Of a DNA stretch of 64,000 bases, positions 34,830 to 44,013 are shown piece by piece; within the stretch, counting starts at the first letter, position 1; each line of letters starts with the position of its first letter. The notes under the pieces were generated by a model that was given only the letters and a program-made list of their open reading frames with translations, ran no database searches and was not told the DNA's origin. The translations under genes were made by a program, and so were the position numbers. The stretch is from JAKZRT01 sp047518005 (GTDB taxonomy: Bacteria > Pseudomonadota > Alphaproteobacteria > Rhodobacterales > Rhodobacteraceae): the NCBI GenBank assembly GCA_047518005.1, contig JAKZRT010000011.1:6504-70503 (forward strand), read 5' to 3'.

Positions 34830-35372
34830 TTACTTGCTCGGCCCGATCATCATGATCATCTGCCGGCCTTCCATCTTGGGCATGTTCTCGATCTTGCCAA
34901 GATCGACCACGTCGTCGGCCACCCGCTCCAAAAGTTCGCGCCCGAGGTTCAAGTGCGCCATCTCGCGTCCGCGAAACCGCAGCGTCACCTTGACCTTGTC
35001 GCCGTTTTCCAGAAACCGGAACACGTTGCGCATCTTGACGTCGTAATCGTGGGTGTCGGTGTTGGGGCGAAACTTGACCTCTTTGACCTCGATGATCTTC
35101 TGCTTCTTGCGGGCCTCGGATTCGCGTTTTTGGGTTTCGTACTTGTATTTGCCGAAATCCATGATCTTACAGACCGGCGGGTCGGCATTGGGCGAAATTT
35201 CGACCAGGTCAAGCCCGACCTCTTCGGCCATCTCGATTCCCACTTGCGGAGTGACCACACCGGCGTTTTCGCCTTCTGCCCCGATGAGCCTGATTTCGGT
35301 TGCCCTGATCTTTTCGTTGACGCGCGGTCCGGTGTCACGGGTTGGCGGGGCGTTGTGTGGTCTGCGGGCTAT
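34830..35372 (-). CDS. infC: translation initiation factor IF-3 with non-canonical AUA start
   Basis: IF-3 binds the 30S subunit and rejects poor start codons. The 180-residue product has the N-domain RVNEKIRATEIRLIG and the C-domain KFRPNTDTHDYDVKMRN and KVKVTLRFRGREM. The first canonical start in frame (GTG 35258) would remove the conserved first 38 residues. Upstream of it the only plausible start is ATA at 35372-35370, with AAGGA eight bases before it. A second in-frame ATA nine bases earlier is too close to the ribosome-binding site. Rare start codons are an established IF-3 autoregulation device, for example AUU in E. coli. Confidence 0.88.
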   Translation of the reverse strand: MARRPHNAPPTRDTGPRVNEKIRATEIRLIGAEGENAGVVTPQVGIEMAEEVGLDLVEISPNADPPVCKIMDFGKYKYETQKRESEARKKQKIIEVKEVKFRPNTDTHDYDVKMRNVFRFLENGDKVKVTLRFRGREMAHLNLGRELLERVADDVVDLGKIENMPKMEGRQMIMMIGPSK

Positions 35373-35506
35373 GGTCGCTATCCTTAAAAGGTTTCAGGTG
35401 GCGGCAAACTATATAGGCAACGCGCGGCTTTCAACCCGCCAAAAGACAATTTTGGCGGGGGTCGTGGTTTGGCAATTCGCGGTGCGTATCGGGGGGCCTG
35501 CTGCGG

Positions 35507-36319
35507 TCAGCCCACAAAGGCTTTTTCCACCACATAATGTTTGGGGTCTGAATTCGCGCCTTCCGCCAGGCCGAGGCCTTCCAGGATCGCCTTCATATCG
35601 GTGTTCAGCCCGATTGACCCGCAGACCATGGCGCGGTCATTTTCGGCACCAAAGTCCTTGATACCCAGTTCGTCAAACAGCGACCCGCCCTGCAATTTAA
35701 GCGTAACGCGCCCCATCCTGTCGCTTTTCTGCCGGGTGGTTGTCGGTAAATATGTCAGCTTGTCGCCCACAAATTCACCGATCAGCGGGTCCGCTGCCAA
35801 ACCAGCCACCAGATCGCGCGAATAGGTCAGCTCGGCGACATCGCGGCAGGTGTGGGTGACGATCACCCGGTCAAAGCGCTCGTAGGTTTCGGGGTCGCGC
35901 AAGAGCGAGGCAAAGGGCGCAAACCCGGTGCCGGTCGCGAAAAGCCAAAGCCGCTTGCCGGGCAGCAGCGCGTCGTGCACCAGCGTGCCGACCGGTTTGA
36001 GACGCAAAATCACCTGATCACCGGGTTCGATATGCTGAAGCTTTGATGTCAGCGGCCCGTCGGGCACTTTGATCGAATAGAACTCAAGCTCGTCGTCCCA
36101 ACTGGGCGAAGCGATGGAATAGGCCCGCAACAGCGGCTTGCCGGTGTCGCCCAATAGCCCGATCATCACAAATTCGCCGGACCGGAACCGCAAGCTTGCG
36201 GGCCGCGTGGTGCGGAACGAAAACAATCGGTCGGTGTAATGGCGCACCTGGGTGACGGTTTGCGCGTCGGGCAGGGCGGGCTTGGCTTTTGTTTCAGGCA
36301 TGGTGGTCATCTGGTTCAT
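35507..36319 (-). CDS. fpr: ferredoxin--NADP+ reductase
   Basis: This 270-residue FAD enzyme exchanges electrons between NADPH and ferredoxin. The FAD-binding RAYSIASPSWDDELEFYSIKVPDG region is near residue 80, and the NADP-binding GTGFAPFASLLRDPETYERF is near 130. The Fpr-type C-terminus ends in YVVEKAFVG. Its place at the end of the cysG-DUF2849-cysI-cysH-DUF934 run suggests it reduces the ferredoxin used by the siroheme sulfite reductase. The exact start is uncertain: Met codons at 36319, 36310 and 36301 are all possible and none has a strong ribosome-binding site. Confidence 0.92.
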   Translation of the reverse strand: MNQMTTMPETKAKPALPDAQTVTQVRHYTDRLFSFRTTRPASLRFRSGEFVMIGLLGDTGKPLLRAYSIASPSWDDELEFYSIKVPDGPLTSKLQHIEPGDQVILRLKPVGTLVHDALLPGKRLWLFATGTGFAPFASLLRDPETYERFDRVIVTHTCRDVAELTYSRDLVAGLAADPLIGEFVGDKLTYLPTTTRQKSDRMGRVTLKLQGGSLFDELGIKDFGAENDRAMVCGSIGLNTDMKAILEGLGLAEGANSDPKHYVVEKAFVG

Positions 36320-36379
36320 GCGTAATCGGCGGCATTCCGCCCCTTCTAACGACTGCGTTTGTCGGTGAGAAGCCCCGGA

Positions 36380-36799
36380 TCAACCCCGAAGCCGCGACTG
36401 ATAATCATGGCCGCGCCAGTTTGCGCGGCGAAGCCATTGCTCTTCGGGTTGGCGCGCGGCAAATGCGTCGTCGATTTCGACCTCGTCAAAGCCCGCACGA
36501 CGCGCCATCGCGTACTGGTCGGCGATCACGTGACCCGTCGCGCGCAGCCGCCCTTGAAAACCCATCAACCGCAGCCTCCGCGCAATGGTCAGGCCGCGCC
36601 CATCGGCGAACGACGGAAAATCGACCCGGATCAGGTCGATCTCGTGCAGCCGCGCGACCAGCGTACCGGGGTCGGCGTCCGAGGCCAGATCCACGCCAAT
36701 CGCCGACGCCCTGTCGTTGGCGGGCAGGCTGTCGGGGCGATGAAACTCGTGCGTCCAATCGTCAGCCTGAAACCCGTCATCGGTGACAAGAACGCTCAT
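36380..36799 (-). CDS. DUF934 protein of the sulfate-reduction operon
   Basis: This 139-residue protein matches DUF934, found almost always beside cysH or cysI in proteobacteria and presumed to act in sulfite or APS reduction, though its activity is not defined. The conserved core IRVDFPSFADGRGLTIARRLR lies near residue 60 and RATGHVIADQYAMARRAGFDEVEI near 90. ATG 36799 overlaps the cysH stop by four bases, fixing both the start and the coupling. An upstream extension in the same frame lies inside cysH and is not used. Confidence 0.92.
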   Translation of the reverse strand: MSVLVTDDGFQADDWTHEFHRPDSLPANDRASAIGVDLASDADPGTLVARLHEIDLIRVDFPSFADGRGLTIARRLRLMGFQGRLRATGHVIADQYAMARRAGFDEVEIDDAFAARQPEEQWLRRANWRGHDYQSRLRG

Positions 36800-37548
36800 G
36801 GGTGATCTTCCTGGGGCAGGGGTCCGCGCAGCGGCCGCCCGTTGACGAAATGGATGCCGCATTCGTCTTTGTCGGTGGTGCGCCACCGTCCAGCGCGCAG
36901 ATCTTCATCCGGCGCGGCCTTGGTCGTGCAGGGCGCGCAACCAATCGACGGAAATCCCTGCGTGACCAGCGGGTGTCGGGGCAATCGATTGTTGAGCATA
37001 TAATCGGCCACGTCCGCGCGTGTCCAATGGGCCAGCGGGTTGATCTTGATCCGAACCGGGCCCGCCTCAAAGAAATCCAGCGCCTCGCGCTCGCCGCCGT
37101 GAAACCGCTTGCGACCGGTGATCCAGGCGTCAAAGCCGCTCAGGACTTTCTCCAGCGGCTCGGTCTTGCGCAGGGCGCAACAGGCGCCGGTGTCGGCCAG
37201 GTGCAAAATCCCGTCAACATCGCGTTCCAGAACGGCGGCGCGCTCGGGCCGGATGATCCGCACATCGGTCAGTCCGAGCGTTTCCGAAACTTCGGCCTGA
37301 TAGGTCAGCGTTTCGGGAAACAGCATCTCGGTGTCTAGAAAAAGAACCGGCGTCGTGCGATCGGCCGTCGCGACCATGTGCAAAAGCACAACCGCCTCGG
37401 CCCCGAACGAGGACACCAGCGCCACCGGTCCCAGCATCGGGTCACTCAGCGTATGCGCGACAACATCCATCGCCGAATGGTGACGAAACTGCGCATTTAA
37501 TTCCGCCGCGCGAACCCCAAGCGGTAATAGTCCAGCTTCAAGCGGCAT
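36796..37548 (-). CDS. cysH: phosphoadenylyl/adenylyl-sulfate reductase
   Basis: CysH reduces activated sulfate to sulfite. The 250-residue protein has the PP-loop-like VSSFGAEAVVLLHM near residue 46, the cysteine pairs ACCALRKTEPL near 122 and GCAPCTT near 206 that bind a 4Fe-4S cluster, and the C-terminal catalytic ECGIHF. The two Cys pairs indicate the adenylyl-sulfate (APS) type rather than the cluster-free E. coli PAPS type. It overlaps cysI by 11 bases and DUF934 by four. Confidence 0.94.
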   Translation of the reverse strand: MPLEAGLLPLGVRAAELNAQFRHHSAMDVVAHTLSDPMLGPVALVSSFGAEAVVLLHMVATADRTTPVLFLDTEMLFPETLTYQAEVSETLGLTDVRIIRPERAAVLERDVDGILHLADTGACCALRKTEPLEKVLSGFDAWITGRKRFHGGEREALDFFEAGPVRIKINPLAHWTRADVADYMLNNRLPRHPLVTQGFPSIGCAPCTTKAAPDEDLRAGRWRTTDKDECGIHFVNGRPLRGPLPQEDHP

Positions 37549-39202
37549 TGGCTTTCGCCTCCGGATAAAGGGCTGCCTTGAACGGGCTCAGGCCCAGACG
37601 GCGATAGGTTTCAATAAATATCTCGTCCGCGTTGTCGCGCAGGTCGAGATAGGCAAAGACCAGACGCTCAACGGCGGGCACGATCTCGTCGGCCGAAAAC
37701 CCCGGTCCGGCGCGTTCGCCGATGGCCGCAGTCTCGGTGCCGTCGCCGCCAAGCGTGATCTGATAGTTCTCAACCCCGGCCCGGTCCAGCCCCAGAATGC
37801 CGATGTGCCCGACATGGTGGTGTCCGCAGGCGTTGATACAGCCCGAGATCTTAATCTTCAGCGCGCCGATGTCGTGTTCCAGCTTCAATTCGTCAAACCG
37901 CGTCGCGATCTCTTGCGCGATCGGGATCGACCGCGCGGTCGCCAACGCGCAGTAATCCATTCCGGGGCAGGCGATGATGTCCGAGATCAACCCGACGTTC
38001 GCGGTGGCCAGTCCGGCCTTCAAAAGCTCGGCGTAAACCACCGGCAGATCAGATTTGTGGACATGCGGCAGGATCACGTTCTGTTCGTGGCTGATCCTCA
38101 GTTCGTCGTGCCCGTAGCGTTCGGCGAGACCCGCCAGCACGCGCATTTGGTCGGCCGACGCGTCGCCGGGCGTCGCGCCATGCGCTTTCAGCGACACGGT
38201 GACAATCGCATAGCCCACGGCGCGATGCTCGGCCAGAATGGTGTCGGTCCACGACCGGAACCCGGCGCTGGCGGCGCGATTGGCCTCAAAAGTGATGGTC
38301 TGGGTGACCTTGAAGTCGGGTGCGGCGAAATCGGCCTCGAAACCCGCCAGCATGGCCTGATCGACGCCCGAATAATCGGGCCGTATCTCTTCAAAGCGCG
38401 CCTCGACCAGGTCGCGCACCGCCTCCAGCCCGTTCTCGTGCACCGTGATCTTGATGCGCGCCTTGTATTTGTTGTCGCGCCGCCCGAGCAGATTATAGAC
38501 CGACACGATCGCCTCGACATAAGGCAGCAGGTCTTGGCGCGGCAGAAACTCGCGGATCACCTTGCCGATCATCGGCGTGCGTCCCAACCCGCCACCGACG
38601 ATCACCTCAAACCCCGGCTGGCCGTTACGTTCGATCATGCGCAGGCCTATGTCATGCGCCTTGGTTACCGCCCGGTCATTGGGTGACCCGGTGATGGCGA
38701 TCTTGAACTTGCGCGGCAGGAACTGGAATTCCGGATGGTCGGTCGACCATTGCCGCAACAGCTCGGCCACCGGGCGCGGGTCGTCGATCTCGTCCGCCGC
38801 GGCACCTGCGAAATGGTCCGAGGTTATGTTGCGGATCGTGTTGCCGCTGGTCTGAATGGCGTGCATGCCGACATCGGCCAGTGCGGCCAGCATGTCGGGA
38901 ACATCGCGCAGCTTGGGCCAGTTGTACTGGATATTCTGTCGCGTGGTGAAATGGCCGTATCCCTTGTCCCAGCGTTCGGCGATCATCGCCAGTTGCCGCA
39001 TCTGGCGGCTGGAAAGCGTACCGTAGGGGATCGCCACCCTCAGCATGTAGGCGTGCAATTGCAAATAAAGCCCGTTCATCAGCCGCAGCGGCTTGAATTC
39101 GTCCTCGGTCAGGCTGCCGTCGATGCGGCGTTCAACCTGTTCGCGAAACTGGGCCACGCGTTCGCGCACGAAGGCCGCGTCGAATTCATTGTACTTATAC
39201 AT
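37538..39202 (-). CDS. cysI: siroheme nitrite/sulfite reductase (assimilatory)
   Basis: This 554-residue hemoprotein carries out six-electron reduction of sulfite to sulfide. The siroheme/4Fe-4S ligands are visible as CPGMDYCALATARS and ISGCINACGHHHVGHIGI in the C-terminal half. The two-fold repeated ferredoxin-like domains begin GHFTTRQNIQYNW near residue 83. It is the single-polypeptide type, usually ferredoxin-dependent, consistent with fpr downstream. It overlaps the DUF2849 gene by eight bases and cysH by 11, so the operon is tightly packed. Confidence 0.94.
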   Translation of the reverse strand: MYKYNEFDAAFVRERVAQFREQVERRIDGSLTEDEFKPLRLMNGLYLQLHAYMLRVAIPYGTLSSRQMRQLAMIAERWDKGYGHFTTRQNIQYNWPKLRDVPDMLAALADVGMHAIQTSGNTIRNITSDHFAGAAADEIDDPRPVAELLRQWSTDHPEFQFLPRKFKIAITGSPNDRAVTKAHDIGLRMIERNGQPGFEVIVGGGLGRTPMIGKVIREFLPRQDLLPYVEAIVSVYNLLGRRDNKYKARIKITVHENGLEAVRDLVEARFEEIRPDYSGVDQAMLAGFEADFAAPDFKVTQTITFEANRAASAGFRSWTDTILAEHRAVGYAIVTVSLKAHGATPGDASADQMRVLAGLAERYGHDELRISHEQNVILPHVHKSDLPVVYAELLKAGLATANVGLISDIIACPGMDYCALATARSIPIAQEIATRFDELKLEHDIGALKIKISGCINACGHHHVGHIGILGLDRAGVENYQITLGGDGTETAAIGERAGPGFSADEIVPAVERLVFAYLDLRDNADEIFIETYRRLGLSPFKAALYPEAKANAA

Positions 39203-39503
39203 CGCTCAACTCCACTTGCTTGCCGTGGGCGTAATTCGACGGCCCGCGACGGCGGAATTCTTCGCGGAAATGGGTGGGTTCGGGGCCGGATGCGCCGTCG
39301 GCTGCATCGGCGAGATAGGCGCCAACAGCAACGGCCGGTTCGGCCTCGGCGCGCGCAAGGCCCGCGTTTGCCGAAAGTTCATCGACAAAAAGTGCGGCAC
39401 CATGCAGGTCGCGCGTCCAGGCGCCCTTGGCGTCCAGATAGATCACGTCGCCTTCCAGCAGATCGTTGGCGGTGACGACTTTCGGCGTAAAGCGGCGGGC
39501 CAT
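39195..39503 (-). CDS. DUF2849 small protein
   Basis: This 102-residue soluble protein matches DUF2849, a short alphaproteobacterial family that sits between the siroheme synthase and sulfite reductase genes. Conserved features are the N-terminal KVVTANDLLEGDVIYLD and the central Trp of GAWTRDLHGA; there is no signal or membrane segment. The start ATG overlaps the last base of the cysG stop as TAATG, and the gene overlaps cysI by eight bases. The role is unknown; context implies sulfite reduction. Confidence 0.9.
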   Translation of the reverse strand: MARRFTPKVVTANDLLEGDVIYLDAKGAWTRDLHGAALFVDELSANAGLARAEAEPAVAVGAYLADAADGASGPEPTHFREEFRRRGPSNYAHGKQVELSDV

Positions 39504-40897
39504 TACGCAAGCTCCTGTTGGTTATCTGCTTCCAGCGCCTGCACAGCGCCGCGCGGGGCCAGCCCATGAAAGATCAACGCCGGTCCGCTCAGACCGGCGC
39601 GGCTCAGCGCTGGTTCCAGCTCAGCCAGCGTGGTGGCCAGAATGCGCTGATCGGGGCGGCTGGCGTTTTCGACAATGCTCACCGGCGTCGCGGGATCAGC
39701 CCCGTGCATCAGCATGCGCCCTTGCCAGAACCGCGCCGTGCGCTTGCCCATGTAAATCGCGGCCACTTCGCCGGGGCGCGCCAGGCCGCGCCAGTCGTGT
39801 TCGGCAAAGCCGCGCATGTCGTGGCCGGTCAGCATGCGCACCGAAGAATTGCGCCCGCGCTTGGTCAGGCTTTCGCCCAGCGCCGCCGCCGCCGCCGAGG
39901 CGGCGGTTATTCCCGGCACAATCGCCCAGCTGATATCGGCGGCCTCAAGGGCCTCGATTTCTTCATCAAGGCGACCAAAGACCGTCGGATCGCCCGACTT
40001 CAGGCGCACCACTTGGGCACCCTTGGCCGCGTGCTCGACGAGCAGGCTGTTGATCGTGGCTTGTGGGGTCGAAGCGCCAAAGCCCGCTTTGCCGACGGAT
40101 ATGATTTCCGCCTCGCGGCGGGCAAGCTCCAGAATTTCCGGTGCCACCAGCCGGTCGTGAATGACCACATCGGCGGCGTCGAGCGCGGCGCGGGCTTTCA
40201 GCGTCAAAAGCTCGGGGTCGCCGGGTCCGGCACCGACCAGATCAACATGGCCGGGCCGGGTCGCCGTCCGGAATTTTTCGATTAGATCGGCCAGCGCATA
40301 TTTTGCCGCCGCCGCTCCGCCCCGGGCCAGCGCCCGTGGACCGTGTTCAAAGTAAAACGCCTGCCAGAACGCCCGGCGCAGTCCGCCTCCCGGCAAAGCC
40401 TCGGCCGCACCGCGCGCCGCTTTGCCGATGCGCGCCAGCAGCCCAAGCGTGGCGGGCAGGCGGGCTTCGACGTCGCGCTTGATGGCGCGCGCCAGAACCG
40501 GGGCAGCGCCTTCGGTGCCGATGGCCACGGTCACCGGGTCGCGGTCGACGATCGCGGGCGTGATAAAGCCACTTTGGTCGAGGTTATCGACGACATTGAC
40601 CAGAACCCCGGCGGCCCGCGCAAGGGCCGCGATGCGCCTGTCCTCGGCGTCGTCCTCGGTCGCGGCATAAACCAGGGCAGCACCGCCGATATCGGCACCG
40701 GTCAACGGGCGGCCAAAAAGGCTAATCTGGCCCGCATCGGCCAGTGCCGCGATCTCGGCGCGCGGGGTGGGTGCAAAGACATCAACGCGCGCGTTGGTTT
40801 TCGCGATCAGGCGCACCTTGGCCAACGCCGCCGCGCCGCCACCCGACAAGACGACGCGCTGGCCGTCGAGGTCTATGAAGATCGGAAAATGTCGCAT
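39503..40897 (-). CDS. cysG: siroheme synthase (uroporphyrinogen-III methyltransferase plus precorrin-2 dehydrogenase/ferrochelatase)
   Basis: CysG makes siroheme from uroporphyrinogen III for the sulfite reductase. The 464-residue fusion has the N-terminal NAD-binding dehydrogenase/ferrochelatase domain (GGGAAALAKVRL near residue 20, SGFITPAIVDRDPVTVAIGT near 110). The C-terminal SAM methyltransferase begins VDLVGAGPGDPELLTLKA near 220 and includes RLKSGDPTVFGRLDEE. ATG 40897 is used rather than upstream in-frame codons because it starts the conserved FPIFIDLDG. It is the first gene of the sulfate-reduction operon. Confidence 0.94.
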   Translation of the reverse strand: MRHFPIFIDLDGQRVVLSGGGAAALAKVRLIAKTNARVDVFAPTPRAEIAALADAGQISLFGRPLTGADIGGAALVYAATEDDAEDRRIAALARAAGVLVNVVDNLDQSGFITPAIVDRDPVTVAIGTEGAAPVLARAIKRDVEARLPATLGLLARIGKAARGAAEALPGGGLRRAFWQAFYFEHGPRALARGGAAAAKYALADLIEKFRTATRPGHVDLVGAGPGDPELLTLKARAALDAADVVIHDRLVAPEILELARREAEIISVGKAGFGASTPQATINSLLVEHAAKGAQVVRLKSGDPTVFGRLDEEIEALEAADISWAIVPGITAASAAAAALGESLTKRGRNSSVRMLTGHDMRGFAEHDWRGLARPGEVAAIYMGKRTARFWQGRMLMHGADPATPVSIVENASRPDQRILATTLAELEPALSRAGLSGPALIFHGLAPRGAVQALEADNQQELA

Positions 40898-40930
40898 GTC
40901 ATTCGAGTCCTTGAACCTGATACAATATAT

Positions 40931-40985
40931 AGAATAAAGTTCCAAATAACTGCTATACTTCACGACAAATAAGAACGTATGTTCT
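40931..40985. promoter_or_regulatory. candidate operator repeats between cysG and the Lrp-type gene
   Basis: AGAAC-GTAT-GTTCT (40972-40985) is a perfect 5-bp-arm inverted repeat 50 bases before the regulator ATG. A related AGAAT-AAA-GTTCC lies at 40931-40943, about 28 bp away centre to centre. Paired inverted repeats in AT-rich DNA between a regulator and its divergent operon are typical of Lrp/AsnC binding. No experiment supports this here. Confidence 0.5.
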
Positions 40986-41035
40986 AAACACCCGAGAAAA
41001 CGGAACGAAACAACGTGGAAATCAGAGGTTAAGGA

Positions 41036-41497
41036 ATGTCGATCCGTATTGATGACATAGACCGGAAAATTCTTTCGGAATTACAGGCTGACGCGGCCCG
41101 TTCGCTGGATGAGATCGCCAAACGCGTGGGGTCGTCGAAAACCCCGGTCTGGAACCGCATCCGCAAATTGCGCGAGGCCGGCGTGATCCGGCAGAATACG
41201 GTGCTGCTGGACGCCGATATGCTTGGGCTCGAGGCCTGCTTTTTCGTGCTGATCCGCACATCAGAACACGAAAAGGACTGGCAGGACAGGTTTCTTGACG
41301 CCCTGAATTCACGTCCCGAAGTCATGGAGGCACACCGTTTGGCGGGCGATATCGATTACATTCTCAAGGTCCGGGTCGCCAATGCGCGCGCCTATGACAC
41401 ATTCTACCAGGCGCTGATATCCGAAGTGCGGATTTATAACGTCACCGCGCTGTTATCGATGGAAGAGATCAAGTCGACGACAATGTTACCGCTTTGA
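41036..41497 (+). CDS. Lrp/AsnC family transcriptional regulator
   Basis: This 153-residue protein has an N-terminal helix-turn-helix (IDDIDRKILSELQADAARS, then DEIAKRVGSSKTPVWNRIRKLREAGVI) and a C-terminal ligand-binding/oligomerisation domain with GDIDYILKVRVANARAYDTFY. Lrp-type proteins sense amino acids or related metabolites. It is divergent from cysG across 138 bases holding two inverted repeats, so it is likely to regulate the sulfate-reduction operon, possibly in response to a sulfur metabolite. A GAGG lies seven bases before the ATG. Confidence 0.92.
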   Translation: MSIRIDDIDRKILSELQADAARSLDEIAKRVGSSKTPVWNRIRKLREAGVIRQNTVLLDADMLGLEACFFVLIRTSEHEKDWQDRFLDALNSRPEVMEAHRLAGDIDYILKVRVANARAYDTFYQALISEVRIYNVTALLSMEEIKSTTMLPL

Positions 41498-41547
41498 CCC
41501 TCCTCGCCGTGCTCTGCGCTGCGTCGCCTGAAACCAGGGCCGAATGC

Positions 41548-44013
41548 CTATTCCCCCGGTGGTGACAACCGCGTCACGCCGACTGCGGCGGCGCGCGCCA
41601 GCGCCGGGTCGAGGGTCATGGGAATGTATTCGCCGCGCCGCCACAGCGCGCCCAGGTCGTCGTAATAGCGCGACAGCGGGTGGCCGGATTGCCCGGTTGA
41701 TATGATAAACACCGAACTTTCCGGATCGGCGAAATCATAAACCGCCCGGAAAACCGCCGCATGAACGTTCACGAACGGGTCCGGGTCCCGGGCCAGCGTC
41801 CGTCCGCGCATCAACGTGTTGTCGCCGCCGCTTGTCGATTGCCGCACGTTCACCAGCCAGCCCAAAAGCGGCACGCCTCCCAGCACCGGGTGATCGGCGC
41901 GGGTTTCGTGCGCGTCACCCCAGCGCAAGCTCTCCAGCGACCCGCCATGGCGCTGGCCCAGCCACTGCAACGCATCATCCAAAGCCGCGCGCGCGGTTTC
42001 GGTACAGGTCTCGACCGCCGCCGATTGCTTGACGTCGCACCAGGCGCTGGCGTTGTCGATATCGCGGAACACCCGTTCTATGAAAAGCGGCTGCAAATGT
42101 GCGAACTCGTCGGTCACATCGGCCAGATCGTCGCGCAACAGCCGGTCCTGCAGGGCGCGCATCCAGGCCGCATAGATCAGCGGCTCGGGCAGATGTTCGT
42201 TCATCTCGCCGTTCCAGGCCGCCAGCAGTTCCAGCGCGCGCTTGCGCCGGCCCTGGGCACTGTCGGGCGCGGCGGCCGCTTCGGTAAAGAACAGATCGCC
42301 CCCAACCAGCGGCAACAGGGTGCGCGCCGTGACCGACACGGTATCAAGCTGCGCCTCGATAAAGCTTTCGCGGGTGTGGACCTCGCGCCCCTGCATCAGC
42401 CCCTGCCAGCGCTGCACGCGCTGGCTGTCGCCCCAGGAATGGCTGACGTGAAATGGGAACGGCCGGTCGATGATCTTGTTATTGGTGTTGCCCACAATAC
42501 CGCCCTCGGGGTCGATGAACCGCGGATTGGCGGAATACCTCAATCGTCCCTGCCAGCGGTTCTCGGGCAGCCATCCCGGCGCCGGAATTCGGCCCTGACT
42601 TTGATGGCGGGCACTGCGCCGGGGCATCGCGCCCAGCACCACCATGCCAATCGATGTGCGGTCGGCGACGATCATGTTGTGGGCCGGTGCGAGGATGCCC
42701 GCGCCCGCCGCAATCGCGCCCTCGACGTCAGCCGCCTGCATGATCTTCAAGAACGCCGACATCGAGCCGTCGTCGGGGCTGAGCGCCGTCCAGGCCAGCA
42801 CCGGCACATGTCCGGCTGGGGTGATCTTGTCCAGCCCCCAGTTGCCCTCAGGCAGGACCGGGCCGTTCTCGGACCACCGCAACGTGACCGTTTGCGGCGG
42901 CGCGCCCTTGATCTGGACGATGCTCTGGCGCTCGATGAACGGTTTGAAACCCTCGGGCGTCAGATATCGCGACGGGTCGTCAGGGGCCAGCTTTTCGATC
43001 AGAATGTCCTGATCGTCCAGATAGGTGGTGGTCAGACCCCAGCCGATCTTGTCGGTGCGTCCCATCAACACCACGGGCATTCCGGGAATGGTGCCGCCGA
43101 TGATTGGACCCGCCGCCAGGTCGAGACGTGCAAGATAGAACGAGGCCGGAGCGCTGAGGCCCATATGCGGATCGGTGGCCAGAAGCGACCCCTGTTTGGC
43201 CGAACGCGACGGGGCGGCGGCCCAGGCGTTCGAGGCTCCGGCAAGCCCGATACCGGGAACCGCCGGGGCCAGGGCCACACGGCTTGCGGGGGCCGAGAAA
43301 TCAGGCATCACGCCCGGAAATAATGTCGCAAATTCGGGCAGGGCGGCGACCCCGGCGCTCGGGTCATCGGGCAACAGATCGGCCAGCCGCTCGGGCGTCA
43401 ACACCAGCGACGCGCGCGCCCGCTGAACCTCGCGCTCAAGATGCGTGGCCAGTTGCAACGACAACAGCTTGCCCACGGCAATCGAATCGGCGGGCGTCCA
43501 GGGGGCGATGGCCGTGGGAAACAGGAAAAACTCAGGCGCGCCGCGGCCCAGGGCGGCGTCGTTCACCCGCGCGATCCGGGCGTTGACCCCGCGCGCATAG
43601 GCCGCCAGCGCCGCGCGGCCATAATCATCCTGCGCCGCCACGGAAGCCACCGCGATATTGTAAAGATCCAGCCGCCGCAAAAGTCGGTCGACGGCCACGG
43701 TACGGGTGCCGAACAGTTCGCTCAGCCGCCCCTGCGCGGTGCGCCGGAACATCAGCATCTGCCACAACCGGTCCTGGGCATGCACATAGCCCAGCCCGAA
43801 ATAGCTGTCGGCATCGGTCGCACCGAAGATGTGCGGGACATTGGCGTTGTCGCGCACGATCTCAAGCGGCGCGTCAAGGCCCTCTGCGCTGTGCGCGGCG
43901 TCGTAATCGGGCAGCGACCGGGCCGCCAGATAAAAGGCCAGCGCCGCCGCCAATCCGGCCAGCACCAGCCCGGCGAAAAAGATCCTCAAAAGCCAGCGGA
44001 AAATCCAAGCCAT
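41548..44013 (-). CDS. penicillin acylase family protein
   Basis: This Ntn-hydrolase precursor of about 821 residues has an N-terminal membrane anchor/signal (residues 2-30) and the family segments EIVRDNANVPHIFG and YVHAQDRLWQMLMFRR. The autoprocessing site with the catalytic Ser, AGASNAWAAAP, is near residue 263, followed by ATDPHMGLSAPASFY. After cleavage the beta chain would start at that Ser. The natural substrates of such enzymes include N-acyl-homoserine lactones and other amides as well as beta-lactams; specificity cannot be read here. ATG 44013 begins the hydrophobic anchor; an ATG ten codons upstream is possible. Confidence 0.9.
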   Translation of the reverse strand: MAWIFRWLLRIFFAGLVLAGLAAALAFYLAARSLPDYDAAHSAEGLDAPLEIVRDNANVPHIFGATDADSYFGLGYVHAQDRLWQMLMFRRTAQGRLSELFGTRTVAVDRLLRRLDLYNIAVASVAAQDDYGRAALAAYARGVNARIARVNDAALGRGAPEFFLFPTAIAPWTPADSIAVGKLLSLQLATHLEREVQRARASLVLTPERLADLLPDDPSAGVAALPEFATLFPGVMPDFSAPASRVALAPAVPGIGLAGASNAWAAAPSRSAKQGSLLATDPHMGLSAPASFYLARLDLAAGPIIGGTIPGMPVVLMGRTDKIGWGLTTTYLDDQDILIEKLAPDDPSRYLTPEGFKPFIERQSIVQIKGAPPQTVTLRWSENGPVLPEGNWGLDKITPAGHVPVLAWTALSPDDGSMSAFLKIMQAADVEGAIAAGAGILAPAHNMIVADRTSIGMVVLGAMPRRSARHQSQGRIPAPGWLPENRWQGRLRYSANPRFIDPEGGIVGNTNNKIIDRPFPFHVSHSWGDSQRVQRWQGLMQGREVHTRESFIEAQLDTVSVTARTLLPLVGGDLFFTEAAAAPDSAQGRRKRALELLAAWNGEMNEHLPEPLIYAAWMRALQDRLLRDDLADVTDEFAHLQPLFIERVFRDIDNASAWCDVKQSAAVETCTETARAALDDALQWLGQRHGGSLESLRWGDAHETRADHPVLGGVPLLGWLVNVRQSTSGGDNTLMRGRTLARDPDPFVNVHAAVFRAVYDFADPESSVFIISTGQSGHPLSRYYDDLGALWRRGEYIPMTLDPALARAAAVGVTRLSPPGE

